The notes under the pieces: generated by a model
Databases searched by the model: none
What the model was told of the DNA's origin: nothing
The model's input: only the letters and a program-made list of their open reading frames with translations
Shown: positions 31,307 to 44,511 of the stretch, in pieces
How positions within the stretch are numbered: position 1 is the stretch's first letter
Layout: each line of letters starts with the position of its first letter
Made by a program: the position numbers and the translations under genes
Source: Pelodera strongyloides
Taxonomy: Eukaryota > Nematoda > Chromadorea > Rhabditida > Rhabditidae
DNA: 64,000 nucleotides
Direction of reading: 5' to 3'
NCBI GenBank assembly: GCA_036852015.1
Contig: JAANDG010000591.1
Span: 1-64,000 of the forward strand

Positions 31307-31439
31307 CTGAAAGGATAAATATAAAATAAGGTTTATTGAAAAATAAACAAAGTGTTTAGAAGAATAAAAGAAGAAAATACAGTGCGAAGTAATAAAGCCA
31401 AGTCGAGTCCCACACAGATTATACATCAGAAAATGGATG

Positions 31440-31625
31440 AAACCATGTGGTAACAGTTCACTGGTTTTTCCGTGCGCCTGCCCATTTGATGACCAACTCG
31501 TGACCAAGTTTCATCGAAAACCGTCATCAGTTGGTAACCAAATAGTGAAGAACGGGTCACGAACCAGTCACAAGATGGTTTTTTCGGTAAAGACCATTTG
31601 GTGATGGGCCAACGATGATTTTTAT
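31440..31625. repeat. MITE family G, copy 3
   Basis: CCATGTGGTAACAGTTCACTGG and CATTTGATGACCAACTCG mirror GACCATTTGGTGATGGGCC. Related to the elements at 5955 and 26190. Confidence 0.6.
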
Positions 31626-32365
31626 GTGATTTCGGCAATTAGTTCGTTTTACTGTGATAGATTCCTAGTATAAAGGGTTCAAGTAATATCCTAGTTACTT
31701 ATTATTATTATTATAGTATACGAATATGTTAGAATTAACAGCAGATAAAGAAGAAAGAAATACATCACCGAGTGAGGATTACTGCAAAAAGAATGATCAA
31801 TTTTTGATTGTTATGCGATGAGCTTATCGTGCAACCTTGAATTTTCTCACATAAAAAGTAGAGAGATATAATGGAAAGACGCTCAAAAAATGAGGTCAAA
31901 AAGCGATAATCTTATCGGTCATCTGTTTGCGTTTATATGTTCCTTTTATTTTTCATCCTCGGATGCACACCTTTTGCTTTATTTAATAAATAAATAAGCA
32001 TTCCGGTTCAAAAATATCATAATTCGGGAAAATATTGGTTTTGGGATAATTTTGCTCATTCGAATGAATACAGTGATTCAGCGATATGGTAATATATGAT
32101 ATCGTCAGGCGCGCCATTTACAATAAAAATTAATTAGTATAGTATCAATACAGTTGATGAATTAATAATCGATGACATGATCATAGATTTATTGTATGAA
32201 TATTATTATTATCCTCAAAAATCAAGATTCCACGAAACAACCAAATCAGGTTAACCCTCGGATTATCACAACGGAACTACGATTATATCGAAATGAGCCA
32301 ACTAGATTTTGAACGCAACTATGACAGTGTCATGTACCTTCGTACAATCAGGAACAACATAATAT

Positions 32366-32938
32366 TAAAGCGGAATAACAGCTGGTTATGGTTTAGAAAC
32401 GTATGTACGTCGTAGTCCCATGTAATGTGCTGCGCGGATTTTATTCTAATTGTATTAATTTGCGTGCAACATATAATAGGAATGTTCGCCAACAAATGTT
32501 AAAAAAAACCGGGTTTCATACAGATTTAAATATTAATTCTAAAATAACATGCCTCTGTATATTTATTACCTACACAAAAACTATGGAGAAAATATACACC
32601 ACAAGAACAGCAAATAAAACCTCCGCTTTTAAACAACTTGCAAAATTCATTACGCAAATTTAATATGACTCAATATAGCTTCTATGAAAAATTCCATTGC
32701 GTAAACTTATGAATGCCTAAGCAGAAGCGTAAATAAGCAGAATATGGTATTCTTTTTTTTAATGAAATCTTAAATGTACACAATAATTCATTACAGCAGG
32801 TCATGATACTGTAGTTAAAATAACAGCCCGGCGTTGACTAGACTAAAAAATCGCGCAGCCATTAGTCATTAGCATACGTTACACGAGAATACGGCGTCCA
32901 TCGTACGTATCAAAAACCGGCTGTTATACCGCTTTAGT
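32366..32938. repeat. Family D-like element, long copy
   Basis: TTAAAGCGGAATAACAGCTGG at the left and CCGGCTGTTATACCGCTTTA at the right bound about 570 bases of AT-rich sequence. The inner arms GAAACGTATGTACG and CGTACGTATCAAAA continue the inverted repeat. Either a long non-autonomous element or a short one with a later insertion. Confidence 0.65.
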
Positions 32939-34245
32939 ATGCAAATGAGTAATCTTAAAATGAAGCAACTGGGAACCGTCAGCATATACTGGGGCGGCCT
33001 TCCATCTGGGCGTGCGCAAATACGGACAGCAGGGATAGAGGGAGAGTGATCGATCTGGGGGAGACGTCAGAGATTCACAGAGAGGGAGAGAGACAACTAC
33101 AGAGTGGAGACGACAGGGATTCACAGAGACGTAGAGAGACAACTACAAAATATATGTTCAGAAGCACAGAACATGTGTGAAAGTGAGAGAGCGCGAGAAG
33201 TGAGGGTTCCCTGCAAAAGCAAGCCCACCATGGGTAAAGTACAATATGCTGGGGAAGTAAACATCTAGTGTTAGTAACAAAATGTGATAACAAACAAGAT
33301 TACCATAGTGTAACATCCATGTTTATCATAACCATGATTCATAAGGCAACCACCAACACAGAAATGGAGTCCAACACTGCGGAAACTTGGCAAGCGAGCC
33401 GCGTTAAAACCGCGTACAAAATGCATGCGGCATTGGATTATCTTGCAATTGTGATCGCCGATCTTACGCCGGAATGTTGCTGCTTACGCGCCACCCTTTG
33501 TCTTGACCGACATGTACAAGAAGGCTCGAAGATCAGTGGGTACTGGGTACTACCCACTGCTTACAAAAACTGAGTGAGCACAAGAAAGTGAAAACCACGA
33601 TTTCGCCCCGATTATTTTCAAAAAAACCCCGATTTCGCCCCGATCACGGCCCGATTTTTTGAGGGACTTGATCGGGACGAAATCGGGGTTTTTGGTTTCC
33701 CATGAATATTACTCAACCCTAAAAGTTACCTCATCCACTCACAAGCACAGCACAAGTATAAACAAGCAAGCTTTCAAAAAACCTTTACTAAATGTAAAAA
33801 CATTATACCCGCAGATAATCGTATTAAATCTAAAACCTACAACTATCAGGCTGAGTATTAATATGTGTTTCTTGCAAAATAGAACCTAAAGCTTACTCCA
33901 AATTAAGAAATCACAAAAACTTATTAAATAACAAGACTATAACAATAACAAAAAAAACTGATGCAAACCACATACACACAAGGTAAAAATATGAAAACAT
34001 ATACAACCTAGCAAAACCCAGAAACTACTACACTATTCGTGCTCGAAAGCTCTGCCATAAAAACAATCAATATCTAGCCCCCTCTGTAAAAGGTGCCGTA
34101 CTATACAAATCATAACTCAATAACTCTACATAATAATGATGCTAAGCTAATAACTAATAATCTACATATAACTATAAACTTCTATATCCTCTCTAATCTA
34201 ACTACCTAAGCCTAAGCCTACCTTACCCCTACAAACATAAACACC

Positions 34246-37200
34246 CTATCTCTTCCCTAACACCAACCTATTCACTGTATCAATCGCCTGCCTGGGATCA
34301 GCTTTATTCAGTAAGAAATGGCCTTGAATCGCAGCTGGAGAAATATCAACGCCAAGCGAAGAAATATTATTCACAAACTCGTCAGCCATCGCCGAATCCA
34401 GAGAAGAACCATAGAAACGGATCAACATCTGAAATTAATTAACAATAAAAAAACATAAAAAGTACCGGGTTATATCGATCGATTCCGCAGAAACAGTGCA
34501 CCATGGCATAAACTCGTTGACGCTCTGACCGACGAAACCACCATCCGAATTAGCATATTGCATAAATTTAGACGGTGGTCTTGAGTTCCTAGCCATACCA
34601 CCGTCGGGATTAGAATATTAGGTATGGTGAAAATCAGAAACGTATCATATACGATACAATTTTGGAAACACTACATATATTTGGATGGTGGTCTTGAGCT
34701 TTCCCCGACTAGTTTTATGCCCTGCGGTGCACCGGGGTCCAGTTCATTTCTGAAGCCGGAGACTGGCCTTTAAACTTCCCGGAGGCCAATTTTCTCGGAT
34801 AGCCGAATATACACGAAAAGTCACATTTGGGTAAGCAGTCTTGTAAGGGAAAGTACACATAATTCTCGAAGCTACAATACCATTTGAAACTACACCCAAC
34901 TATACTTCCTTACCGCGTGAAACATGCGGATTTTAGACCCTGGACCTCATTTACTCCCAAGAAAACATAAATACATGGGAAAACTTTTTGCATGCTAATT
35001 TATAATGTATTTTTTGCCTTCTCCAAACATTAGACCCTTTCGTAAATGTCCATCCCGAATGGGAACTTTGCATGTTTTCCTTTCGGAAACGGCATCCCGA
35101 AAGCAGGTATCAAGTAACCAAATAACCCCTCACCTTCCTAGCCATATCCGGCGTCGTGTTTCCAAAGTATTTCTTCACATCCACTCTTCCCGGTCTGATT
35201 AAAGCTGGATCCAACCTCTCAATGTAATTCGTCGTCATAAAGAGAATTCTCTCCTCTGCACAACCAACTCCGTCGATTGCGTTCAAAAGACCAGAGAACG
35301 TCACTCTGAACAAAAAGACACTAAAGAGGTATAGCACATGGTTTTTTAAGCTAGTAGAATGTGTTATATGCAAAGTATGCGTAACATTCATCACATAGTG
35401 GAGTAGCACTAGCACTGGCACTGCTGAAACGCACTGACGCAACCATCCCGTACGTTTCTACGGTGCAACGCACTGGCGCAACCATCCCATACGTTTCTAC
35501 GGTATTCTAAGGGCGCCTTCGAGGTGGACATTTTCCGGAAAAGGAAAGAAAAAAGTGGTTCGAGATGGACACCAAGAAAAACAAACATGCAAAATAATTG
35601 TTGCAAGTGTATGCGTGGCAATTGCACTCTTTTCTGGTGGTCCATCTCGAACTAAAAGTTTTCTTTTTCTTTTCCGATTCCCGGAAAAAGTAGGAAAATT
35701 TCCATATCGAATGCGCCCTTAGGAAGCGAGCACAAATAGGTAGTTGAATAATACATTCTCCAATCTACAAATATACCTGGACATTCCCTGATATGCTGGA
35801 TGCTGGTTCATTGGATCTTCACGATTTCCAAAGGCGGCATCGATATCTTCCAACAAAATCACACTATTTGGTGGAGGAGTGTTCAGCAAATGGTTCAATC
35901 TGAAACAAATTGAAATGCACCAATTCACCGGATACAACCGAACCACGCAGGCGTATATTGGTGCGTTGAAACACTCATGAACCACCTCCGGATTGGTTTT
36001 GACCAACTCAAATTCGAAATTTATATATTTGACCGAAACATGGTGTTTTATTAAACGGTCTATCCCTAAGCTAAAGAAACCACCTCCATTTACGCACGGC
36101 GGCACTAGTACTCACGTCAAACCCTCGTTTCTCGCATTTTCACCGTAACGCACCTCTTTTTTAATGAAGTTCAATAATGTATGCTCACACAGTAACTGAA
36201 TCATAGCATAAAACACCCCACCAAATGCGGACGAACACCTCCCGATCCCTAATGCATTATTATGCGAATTAGCTTAAACCACCTCCCCAAAATTTTGAGA
36301 TGCGGACCTAATTTATTCCCTGACAAAACCAACAAACCTATCATCATCCAATAATCGATCACTCAATGAAAGAGTGCAGATCGAATATCCAAAGTGAGAG
36401 GCCAGACAGGAGAGAAAACTACTCTTGCCCGTACCTGGGGGACCATGCAGAAGGTATCCACGACGGTAGGGAATACCCCGCTCCACATACCTACAATCAG
36501 TCAATCATAGCCCAGCCAACTGAAGGCACTCACCCGCTTACGTTAAAGCGAAATACCGGCCGGTACTTGAAACGCACCTGCATTATTATGCAGCTTATGC
36601 AAAAACATAAATTAGAATAAGAAATCGAGTTAACTTCGGGTAAATTAGCATAAATACGTAAGGATTCAGTTGTCCCCAATGCGTTTCAAAAACCGGCAGG
36701 TACTTCGCTTTAAAGAAAGATACTCCCGATAATATTCTGCTGTGGTATCTCTTCTACGGTATATATGGTATCTAGCTACGGTACCTATCAGGGCATACAT
36801 AATACTTACTAGTGAAAAGCTCAGCAAATCTATTATGTTTCACTCGATAGATAACTGTACTCGATGGATAAATTTGCAATAAGGCAATCAGAGTGCTTCA
36901 AAAAAAATTAAATTCCTTATTATACAATACACTAAGGAAAATTTTCTCACCAATCTGCCGAATTTGTGAATTCGTGAAGATCACTAATCAATTCATCTGA
37001 CGTGTTTCCATCGAGTATCACAGAATTCACGTCCCTTTTCCTTCTCGGAGGACCAAAACGACGCCAGTCGGGGCCCACCGCTTGGTATACGACAAGACCT
37101 GTTTCCACCTAAACTCACTTGATGAGCTGAGAATGAAAATGCACAAAATGGAACAAATTGCAAATTACATGGGAATGCAGTTGCATTATAGTCAAAAACC

Positions 37201-39179
37201 ACGTACCATATAAACAAATTCGAAACGGAACCATGCAGCTTACTACAATCACGGGGCTTGTAGGTGCAATACGACGGTATTTAGTCACTCAATATATATG
37301 TTCAAAGTAAAGAAACCATCGTACAACTTCTCACATTCTCAGGAGCGCAGCGCGCAAATGCGTAACCGCTTCCGCAGAACAGAGATGCCTTTTTTAACAT
37401 GGGAAAAGCGGACACAGAAAAGAGGTTCCTCTGTGTCTCGAATTTTTCAATGCAAATTTGCAAGCTTTTCCCGCGGACGCGGACCCGGCTACGTATTTCC
37501 GCGCTGCGCGCCTGAGGACAAGGGGAAGGGTTCAATAACAAATCCCCACCTCACCTTTGACAATGCTTCTTTGGTGGCGTTCTGGAGCATGTCCTTGAGA
37601 AAAGACGGATCACTTCCGAGACAAGTGAGAGTGACTGTTTCGAATGGAGTACGACGGCCCTCTTGTTGGATGGTTTGTTTCTCCCTTTGACGTTCGCACT
37701 TTAAAACAAGGGATCAAAGTTAGCATACGACATACGAGCCACTAACCACATGTAATATGTAATACCGCTATCACAACCAACCAACTTACTAAGGACTAAC
37801 GACGCCTAAAAGAAGGTATGTAAAGTTAGAACAATAATCAGCACTCAGCAGAAAGCTGCGCGGACCCCTCAAATCCACGTTAGTTAGCTTCCTAGAGCGA
37901 TATAGAAAGTGCTACCAAATAACTCTACTCATTAGGGCTTCGTTTTCAGCCCTTGCATATTAGTGGAAGTCAAGCCGACACTGCTTCATACAATATCATA
38001 TATTCACTGAGATACATGGACCATTGCTGAACACTTAGGGCTTACGGTTCGAGAGCATGCTCCTTTACTCGAGGGGGTTCAACACGGGTTCAAAGCGTGT
38101 GACTTGTTCAAGTGCGCTACCTGCTACCTGGGCCACTGCTGATCACACATAGCGATAAACTTCAATCGTGATGAGAAAGAAAAGAATACCTTTATCCACC
38201 TGTACTTATAGACAAAGTAGTGCATTCCGTGTCCAGGCAGGTAAGAAACGGCCATCGACGTTCTTCCACTTTCCGTCTGTCGAAGGACCGTATTCACGGA
38301 CAAGTTGCGAGACTGCGACGAAGAAGAGCGGTTGATAAAATCGAGAAGCCATGGGTACGCACTAAACGATACAAACGGTGGAAATTAGAAGAATCACAGC
38401 ATACAAATATGGAAAATTCAAGTGAACCAAAATGGGGGGATAGAGTCCACAGCTCCGCTGACGGAGTCAGATGCAAAACAAAGGGCGCATTCGAGATGGA
38501 CATTTTCCGGAAAAGAAAAGAAAAAAGTGGTTCGAGATGGGCACCGAGAAAAAAAATAATACATGCAAAATAATTGTCGAAAATGCAAATCTACCGTAAT
38601 TGAAACTAAAATTAATCGATCATTTGCATGTGTATGCGTGGCAATTGCATTCTTTTCTGGTGAAATCCATCTCGAACCAAAAGTTTTCTTTTTCTTTTCC
38701 GGAAATGTCCATCTCGAATGCGCCCAAAACTCCATGTATCCATCAGCCGATGTGCATATCACCCACACGGGTTTTTGTCCAGTGGTTTCGACGTACAAGT
38801 CGACAATCAACATTAAAAGTTATACGCGTGTTGAAAAAGACAAACTTGGAACTTACGTATCCTCATTATTGATTTGCAAAGAAATCATGAATCGACGTCT
38901 AAAGTAGGCATTTCCGATTTGTGCTGACCGACGGAAAGCTCCCACAGCCAGACCTAAAATGAACGGATATCGTGAAACTATAAACAACTTCATAATGCTC
39001 ATAAAAGTCATAAGTAATAAATAGACCGTACCTATTCCTGCAAGACCAGCGCCTGCATTGAAAAAGGGGTTGTTGGACAGGGCTGTCTTGATTTGTGAGA
39101 CTAATCCTCCATCGGAAGGCGGACTAATAGCTGACGGTGTTTCGGGTAGTAGTTCGCCAATTGTTGACGGGGTCGACAT
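34246..39179 (-). CDS. bcs-1: Mitochondrial chaperone BCS1 (AAA ATPase)
   Basis: BCS1 is the inner-membrane AAA ATPase that carries the folded Rieske iron-sulphur protein across the membrane and inserts it into respiratory complex III. Minus-strand exons 39032-39179, 38857-38953, 38190-38361, 37555-37698, 36951-37108, 36338-36490, 35777-35899, 35134-35305 and 34246-34428 give 449 residues, close to the 419 of human BCS1L. Visible: N-terminal membrane segment ([18 protein letters not shown]); BCS1-specific domain ([32 protein letters not shown]); Walker [10 protein letters not shown]; Walker [11 protein letters not shown]; sensor 1 [15 protein letters not shown]; arginine finger region RPGRVD; C-terminal helices (FLLNKADP). 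All exon phases fit. It lies head to head with the KRI1 gene (840 bases between starts). Introns carry MITEs of families A, E and F. Confidence 0.95.
35508..35722. repeat. MITE family F, copy 1 (GGGCGCATTCGAGATGG ends)
   Basis: TAAGGGCGCCTTCGAGGTGG and CCATATCGAATGCGCCCTTA bound 215 bases. Sub-ends GGACATTTTCCGGAAAAG and TTCCGGAAATG-type blocks are shared with 38481-38725. Intron of bcs-1. Confidence 0.8.
36543..36713. repeat. MITE family A, copy 5
   Basis: TTAAAGCGAAATACCGGCCGG and CCGGCAGGTACTTCGCTTTAA; arms carry GAAACGCACC and ATGCGTTTC; core AATTAGCATAAATACGTAAG. Intron of bcs-1. Confidence 0.85.
37340..37525. repeat. MITE family E, copy 2
   Basis: TTCTCAGGAGCGCAGCGCGC and GCGCGCCTGAGGACAAGG, inner AATGCGTAACCGCTTCCGC and GCGGACCCGGCTACGTATTT, core AATTTTTCAATGCAAATTTG. 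Inverted relative to 16057-16239. Intron of bcs-1, 30 bases from the donor of exon 37555-37698. Confidence 0.8.
38481..38725. repeat. MITE family F, copy 2
   Basis: GGGCGCATTCGAGATGGACA and TGTCCATCTCGAATGCGCCC are a perfect terminal inverted repeat of 20 bases, followed by TTTTCCGGAAAAG(A) and its mirror. 245 bases, in a bcs-1 intron. A fragment occurs at 53430-53515. Confidence 0.85.
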
Positions 39180-40019
39180 AACCTCTAAGACGCAGGATTT
39201 ATATGAATACTTTATTCAGCGTACGCCGAAGTAAAGCGGAAGACACAAAAAAAATTACAACACTAATATAACCAACAACGACAACAACAACAAAAATAAC
39301 AATGAGAGTAACAACAAAAATAGCCAAGATAGTCGAAGAGATAAGGTTATACTCATTATCGATATCGAGATACAAGATAAGGTGAAGGCAATGAGAAAGA
39401 AATTGAATAATTAAAAAGCTATCAAATGATTATTCAAAGATCTTAGGTAAAAAGACAAAAAAGTACAAAATTGTAAGCGAAGCATTAAATCTAGTATCAT
39501 ATTAAGACACGGCTAGTACAAACGCTAACCAGGGAAAAGAACGTACTAGATGAACAGCGTTTCCGTACTAATTGAATAGCACAGTACTAAATCGGTCTTT
39601 CCAGCGCACGCACACCGATTATATTTGTTTTCGGCAGGGAAAACCGCGCGCGTTTGAATACAATCATACGGTATGCGATTAAATCCTTCGTAGCATCGAT
39701 TCTGCAAACATGTTGCGTGCAACATTTGGAAAAATGCAAACTTCATGCCCGCCAGTTTTGCGGTGCTGGCAATAATTTTCGGGGCGAAGTTGGTCGTTTC
39801 TTCTTCGTTCTTCTTTTTTCTTATATATTTCCTACTTTCGGTTTTTTTACCCTAAACTTGTTGATTATGGGAGTTGCGCCTATGATTCAACATCATTTCT
39901 TGTCGAAGATTTTTTTTATCCGAAGTCAACTTTAGGACATCGTATTATTCGAAATAATGCACATTCTTGCTAAGTTTTCATGTAACACTGTTTATTTTCA
40001 GGGTACTGCAATCGCAACA
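39180..40019. other. Divergent promoter interval bcs-1 / KRI1
   Basis: These 840 bases separate the two start codons and must carry promoters for both. The left part is CAA/ACA-rich and AT-rich; around 39600-39780 there are more complex sequences (GGCAGGGAAAACCGCGCGCG). KRI1 translation starts 18 bases after a TTATTTTCAG acceptor, which could be an SL site. I recognise no specific factor binding site. Confidence 0.55.
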
Positions 40020-43000
40020 TGCGTGGTCAGCGAAATAAACAGCAAGGTTGGTAGCTACTTTTTAAGTTGTAGCATGAAACAATCTGCTCATGTGATCGTG
40101 TTTAAATAGTCTGTGGAAACGTTTGTATCAGAATTAGACATGTTTAGTCGCAGTGACTTCTAAGAACGCCGAAGTTTTTGACGATGGGGGTGAAAATGAA
40201 GACGAAGAAGACGAGTCCACTGAATCCGAACCGGTTAGTTGTATTTCTTCAGTGGGGATGTTAGGAAGCCATCGAGATGCATGAAAATAAATGTTTTGTT
40301 GTTTTAGTACAAACTAGCAACACCTGTTTGTCTAAATATAATGCTCCTTTTTTATATCCCGCTCGTCAGTCAGATTTGTTTTAGAATTAATAATGGAATT
40401 GTTAACTTACGAGTACAGTCGTTTTAGGAATGGACTGGAGAGGACGAGAAAAGTTTCTTGAGAACTTTGGGCGCTCTCAAGGCGAACGTACCTGAAATTT
40501 ACAACAAGGAAGAAAAGTTCTTTAAGGTTGGTTGCATTTATTAATAGTGGATCATTTGAATGTAAACTACTACTCAGTGAAGTGATGTACCTCTGTCGTG
40601 CAAGCTGATTTAGGTAAGTAAGTAACTGTTGGTGTCTGTGCTAGATTTCCCTTCCTTCAAACCAAACATTAGTATTTTCGCTTTAACAACAGTAAAAATT
40701 ATTTACCGTAGCCCCATCACATTTTAAAAAAATTGCAGAAAGAAGCTGTTGAATGGAAAAAGAAAGAGAAAAAGGAAAAGAAGTTGCGCCCTAATGACTA
40801 TCAACGGCAACTCTTTGAAAAACACGACGGGTTGGTTTTTGGCGAATATTTTTTTTACTTACAGTTTATTGGGCAAGACGCACGACAGTAAATTGTGTGG
40901 AATTTTGTTCTAGAAACCGTTGACTCAGGCTCAGGTTGTTTGAAGGCAGGTTAAACTTAAATTTTCAACTGTTACTTGTACCTGGTTACCCACAGGCTAA
41001 ATTTACTATTCAGCTTCCATGTCGTGTGCGTGTTTGAATACCATTCCCTTGTATTATTTCGTAATCATTGATCTGATCAGTTATCTTCTTCTGTGTATGA
41101 GTGCTCATCATAGGTTGATAGTACGAATGTTAACCGTTTTACTTCTTCATATCTTCGCAACATGTAGCAAAGCGGGTGTATACGCTGTGATGCGTGGATG
41201 GAAAGCGTATGTTAGACAAGTGCAAATTAAGAAGGACAGGACAATTTTCATAAACTTCTGGTTTCTGGTTCAAAACCACGTGCCGTACCGCTTAAATAAG
41301 TTAATAAACAATCCGTTTGCAGAAGAGTTGAAGAAGACCACGTGGAGCAGAATGGCGCTCCTATCGAACATGGCGAAGGATATTTTGAGACACAGGAACG
41401 CCTGAAGCACGAGTGAGTTGTCTTTTTATGAATTATAACTTTTTTTTTCAGACTATCACTTTTTTTGTTCAGCTGGCTCGGGCTCCGGAACCTGGTGCTA
41501 CGTGTCCTATTCAAAACGTCGTTTATATTTTGCACGTTGTATATTTGTATTTTTAATTATCACTTATTGAGGTTACTATTACTAATGCTATAAAGGTAAT
41601 GTATCAGTGAAAATCCAAATAGAACTGTCGTTTGCTTGTTTACTAGCACTCTTTAGCGTATTGTTACATATTTTGAAACAACAGTTATTTTATACTCTTT
41701 GAGAAAATGAGTTTGAATTCCGGAAAATGTGAAAAGGAATTTAGATTGAAATCGGCTCTCACTGCATTGGATTCTGACGATGAGGATGGCGGAGGCTTTC
41801 TGGTCAAAAAGGAACTGAGCGAACAGGATAAGGTAATTAGTATTTATTGATTAGTCCATGCTGTCATTGTGATGTTTTTTTGTTATGCTCTTCCGTTGAT
41901 TTATTAGCCTAATAGTTCACTGTAATTTCCTTCTAACTGTAAGTTTCCGAACGTGAAAGTGTAATTTTTTTCCGAACGATTTACCATAATTTCGTGCTTT
42001 CACCCATCCTCTTTGCTCTTTTTTTTGTAGATAAGATCTGCTATTTTCTCGTCTACGTGTAGTATAGTGGAAGAAATCGGTTCATGCACCACGTCGTGTC
42101 TTTTTCGCCTCTCCTCTCTTTAGTCCAACCGTTTTTTTTTACTTTTCAAAAGTTGTGGTCTTAAACCTTAATGTATGTGATAAAAATTTATCGTTACGTT
42201 ATTAGAAAGTTTTCGGGAATGTTTTGCAGTGCATTTTTTATAGGTACCTTACATTGGAGTCTTTTCCTTGGGGTTCACTAGTTTTGTCTCATTTTTTTTA
42301 ATTTGCACATGTTTAAGTTTTTTTGCTCTGTCGTTGAATTTATTTTTTTTTTCAGAGAAAAGCGGAAGATGAATATTACGAGTTTCTGAAAGGACAACAG
42401 AAAGATGAAGACAACGAAGACGCGGCGCCAGCCGCCGATAAGGATATAAGACTTTTGAAGAAGGTAGTTTTTGTACTTATGTATTTGACAGAGGATGAGA
42501 TTTGTTGTGCATGCCCCATTGTATGTGACCTGGTACCCAACCAGGTCTTTAAAATTTTTGACTGTCTGAGATAAATATGCACTGCGGATACGTCTGAATA
42601 CGAAAATTATAGTTGTTATCATGTTGACACTTTGTGTTTCTTATGCTGAAGTTTTCGTCTCACCTGGATGCCCTGGATATAAGTTGGTGCGTAACAACAC
42701 CCACGAACCACCTTTGGTCACCTCCGGAAGCAATTGCAAATTTATATATTTGAGCGAAACATGTTGTTTGATTAAAATGGTCATATCACTGAGCTAAACA
42801 AACCACCTCCAACCATCTCCATTTTCGCACGAAAATTATAACCTGCGGCGGGTCTCGCTACTTCATCCCTTAATCGTGGCGTGTTTAGGTGTGGACTGAT
42901 CCCAAAATTGACGAAAGCGAGCAGTTCCTTCGTGATTATCTGCTGAATAAGGAGTATGAGGCTGATAGGTAAATCTTTTTTTTTAGGTAATTTTCTTTGT

Positions 43001-44402
43001 GAGGGCATTTCAATGTCGAAACTAACCACTAATTTTCACCACGCGTTCCGAAATCCGTTTTTACGTATTAGGGAATTTTATTCTTGCTACACGTCTTCTT
43101 GGTATTTATGGCCGCGGCCACAGGGCCGTCGCCCTAAGTTACAGTAAATAAACTTTGAAAACTGTCTTGAATTAAACTTGGGAAAGGTAAATCTTGAATG
43201 ATTTAGAGAAGCATTAGATGGTGTTTACTTTATTTATTTATGCGTTTGCACTCAGGGTTAATTCAGTGATTATAACATTTTTTTTCAGTAATGTGGACAG
43301 CGATGCTGCAGCCGCTTTATCGGAAGAAGAGGCTGACGTCGAGAAGCAAGACCAGTTTGAAGCCAAGTACAACTTTCGATATGAAGACCCTGACCAGGAT
43401 TTTGTGAGTTGCTTTGCTCGTTGTTTCCGTTCCCTTTTTTGGTGCCGAAGTGTTATCGGTCATTATAAAGGGAAAGTGCTGGGAATACACTGTTCTATTT
43501 ATTGCTTTTTGACTTTCTCTGTTTGATTTTTCTAAATAAAAAAATCCCAACATTATTCAATTATCGGGCATGAAAATGGCAAGATTTAGGGACACACACG
43601 TTTTTTTTCTACCGTTTCCATTCCATTGTCTTCGTGTATGTGTATAATCGTCCGTCCCTTTTCTAGATCAAGACCTACCCGCGTACGTTTGCGTCAACAT
43701 TGCGCGAGAAGAAAGATTCGCGTAAGAAGAAGCGAGAAGCGAAAAAGGAGCGAAAGTTAAAGGAAAAGGACGAGATTATCAAGAAAATAAAGCTGGTAGG
43801 CTGTCTCTCTTTCGCTCTCTCTCTTTGAATATTGATTTTCTTGTGACGGTTCATTTTGGTCCGATTGGCATAGTGTACACTATTTTTACGCATTGCGTAG
43901 AACAAACCAAACCTACGTGCTCCTTTATTCAAGGGTTGTTCTATACAATGTTCAAAGAGCCTGTGACTGTCTGTGGCTCCTCAGAGATGTTGAGTAGAAG
44001 ACTAGTTCCAGCTGGTTCAAATTACCTGTCTAATTGTATGCATAAATTTAATTTAAAGCAGTATTTACCTACTTTGGGAAATTTGCATATGATATGTAAA
44101 TCCTATGTATCGTGTGTAAATTTGGTGCCGGGAGCTTCGGAATGGAACCAAAAATTTGCATAGGATACATAGGAAAATGGTATCCTATGCAAATTCCCCA
44201 AAATAGGTACAGTACCTCTTTAATGAAATAAATAGGTAATCGTATAATTTTTGGGACTCTGTATCGGTGGCAGCCAAGCTGAAGGCAGAAAGTGGCAAAG
44301 AAGTGGGCGAAGACGATCTGGAAGGAGACTTTGATCCGGCTGCACATGATGCGCTCATGAACGTTGGTTTTTAGTTTTTATATAAATAGTTATTATTATT
44401 AA

Positions 44403-44448
<46 letters not shown>

Positions 44449-44463
44449 TATTATTATTTATTA

Positions 44464-44511
<48 letters not shown>

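Larger units (their letters stand above)
31307..34245. other. Spacer between TMEM59 gene and bcs-1
   Basis: No supported exon. It holds the 5' flank of the TMEM59-type gene, a family G element (31440-31625), a long family D-like element (32366-32938), a 46-base tandem duplication (33065-33150), a palindrome of GATTTCGCCCCGAT units (33598-33705), and short GCCTAA units at 34203-34217. Confidence 0.6.

Noticed and set aside
33268..33573. 101-codon plus-strand frame with Cys and Thr
   Set aside because: No signal, no family, no splice partner, and the flanks are repeats; nothing supports coding.
41019..41405. 128-codon plus-strand frame
   Set aside because: It is KRI1 intron 4 plus exon 5 read in the wrong frame; the true frame of exon 5 matches the gene.
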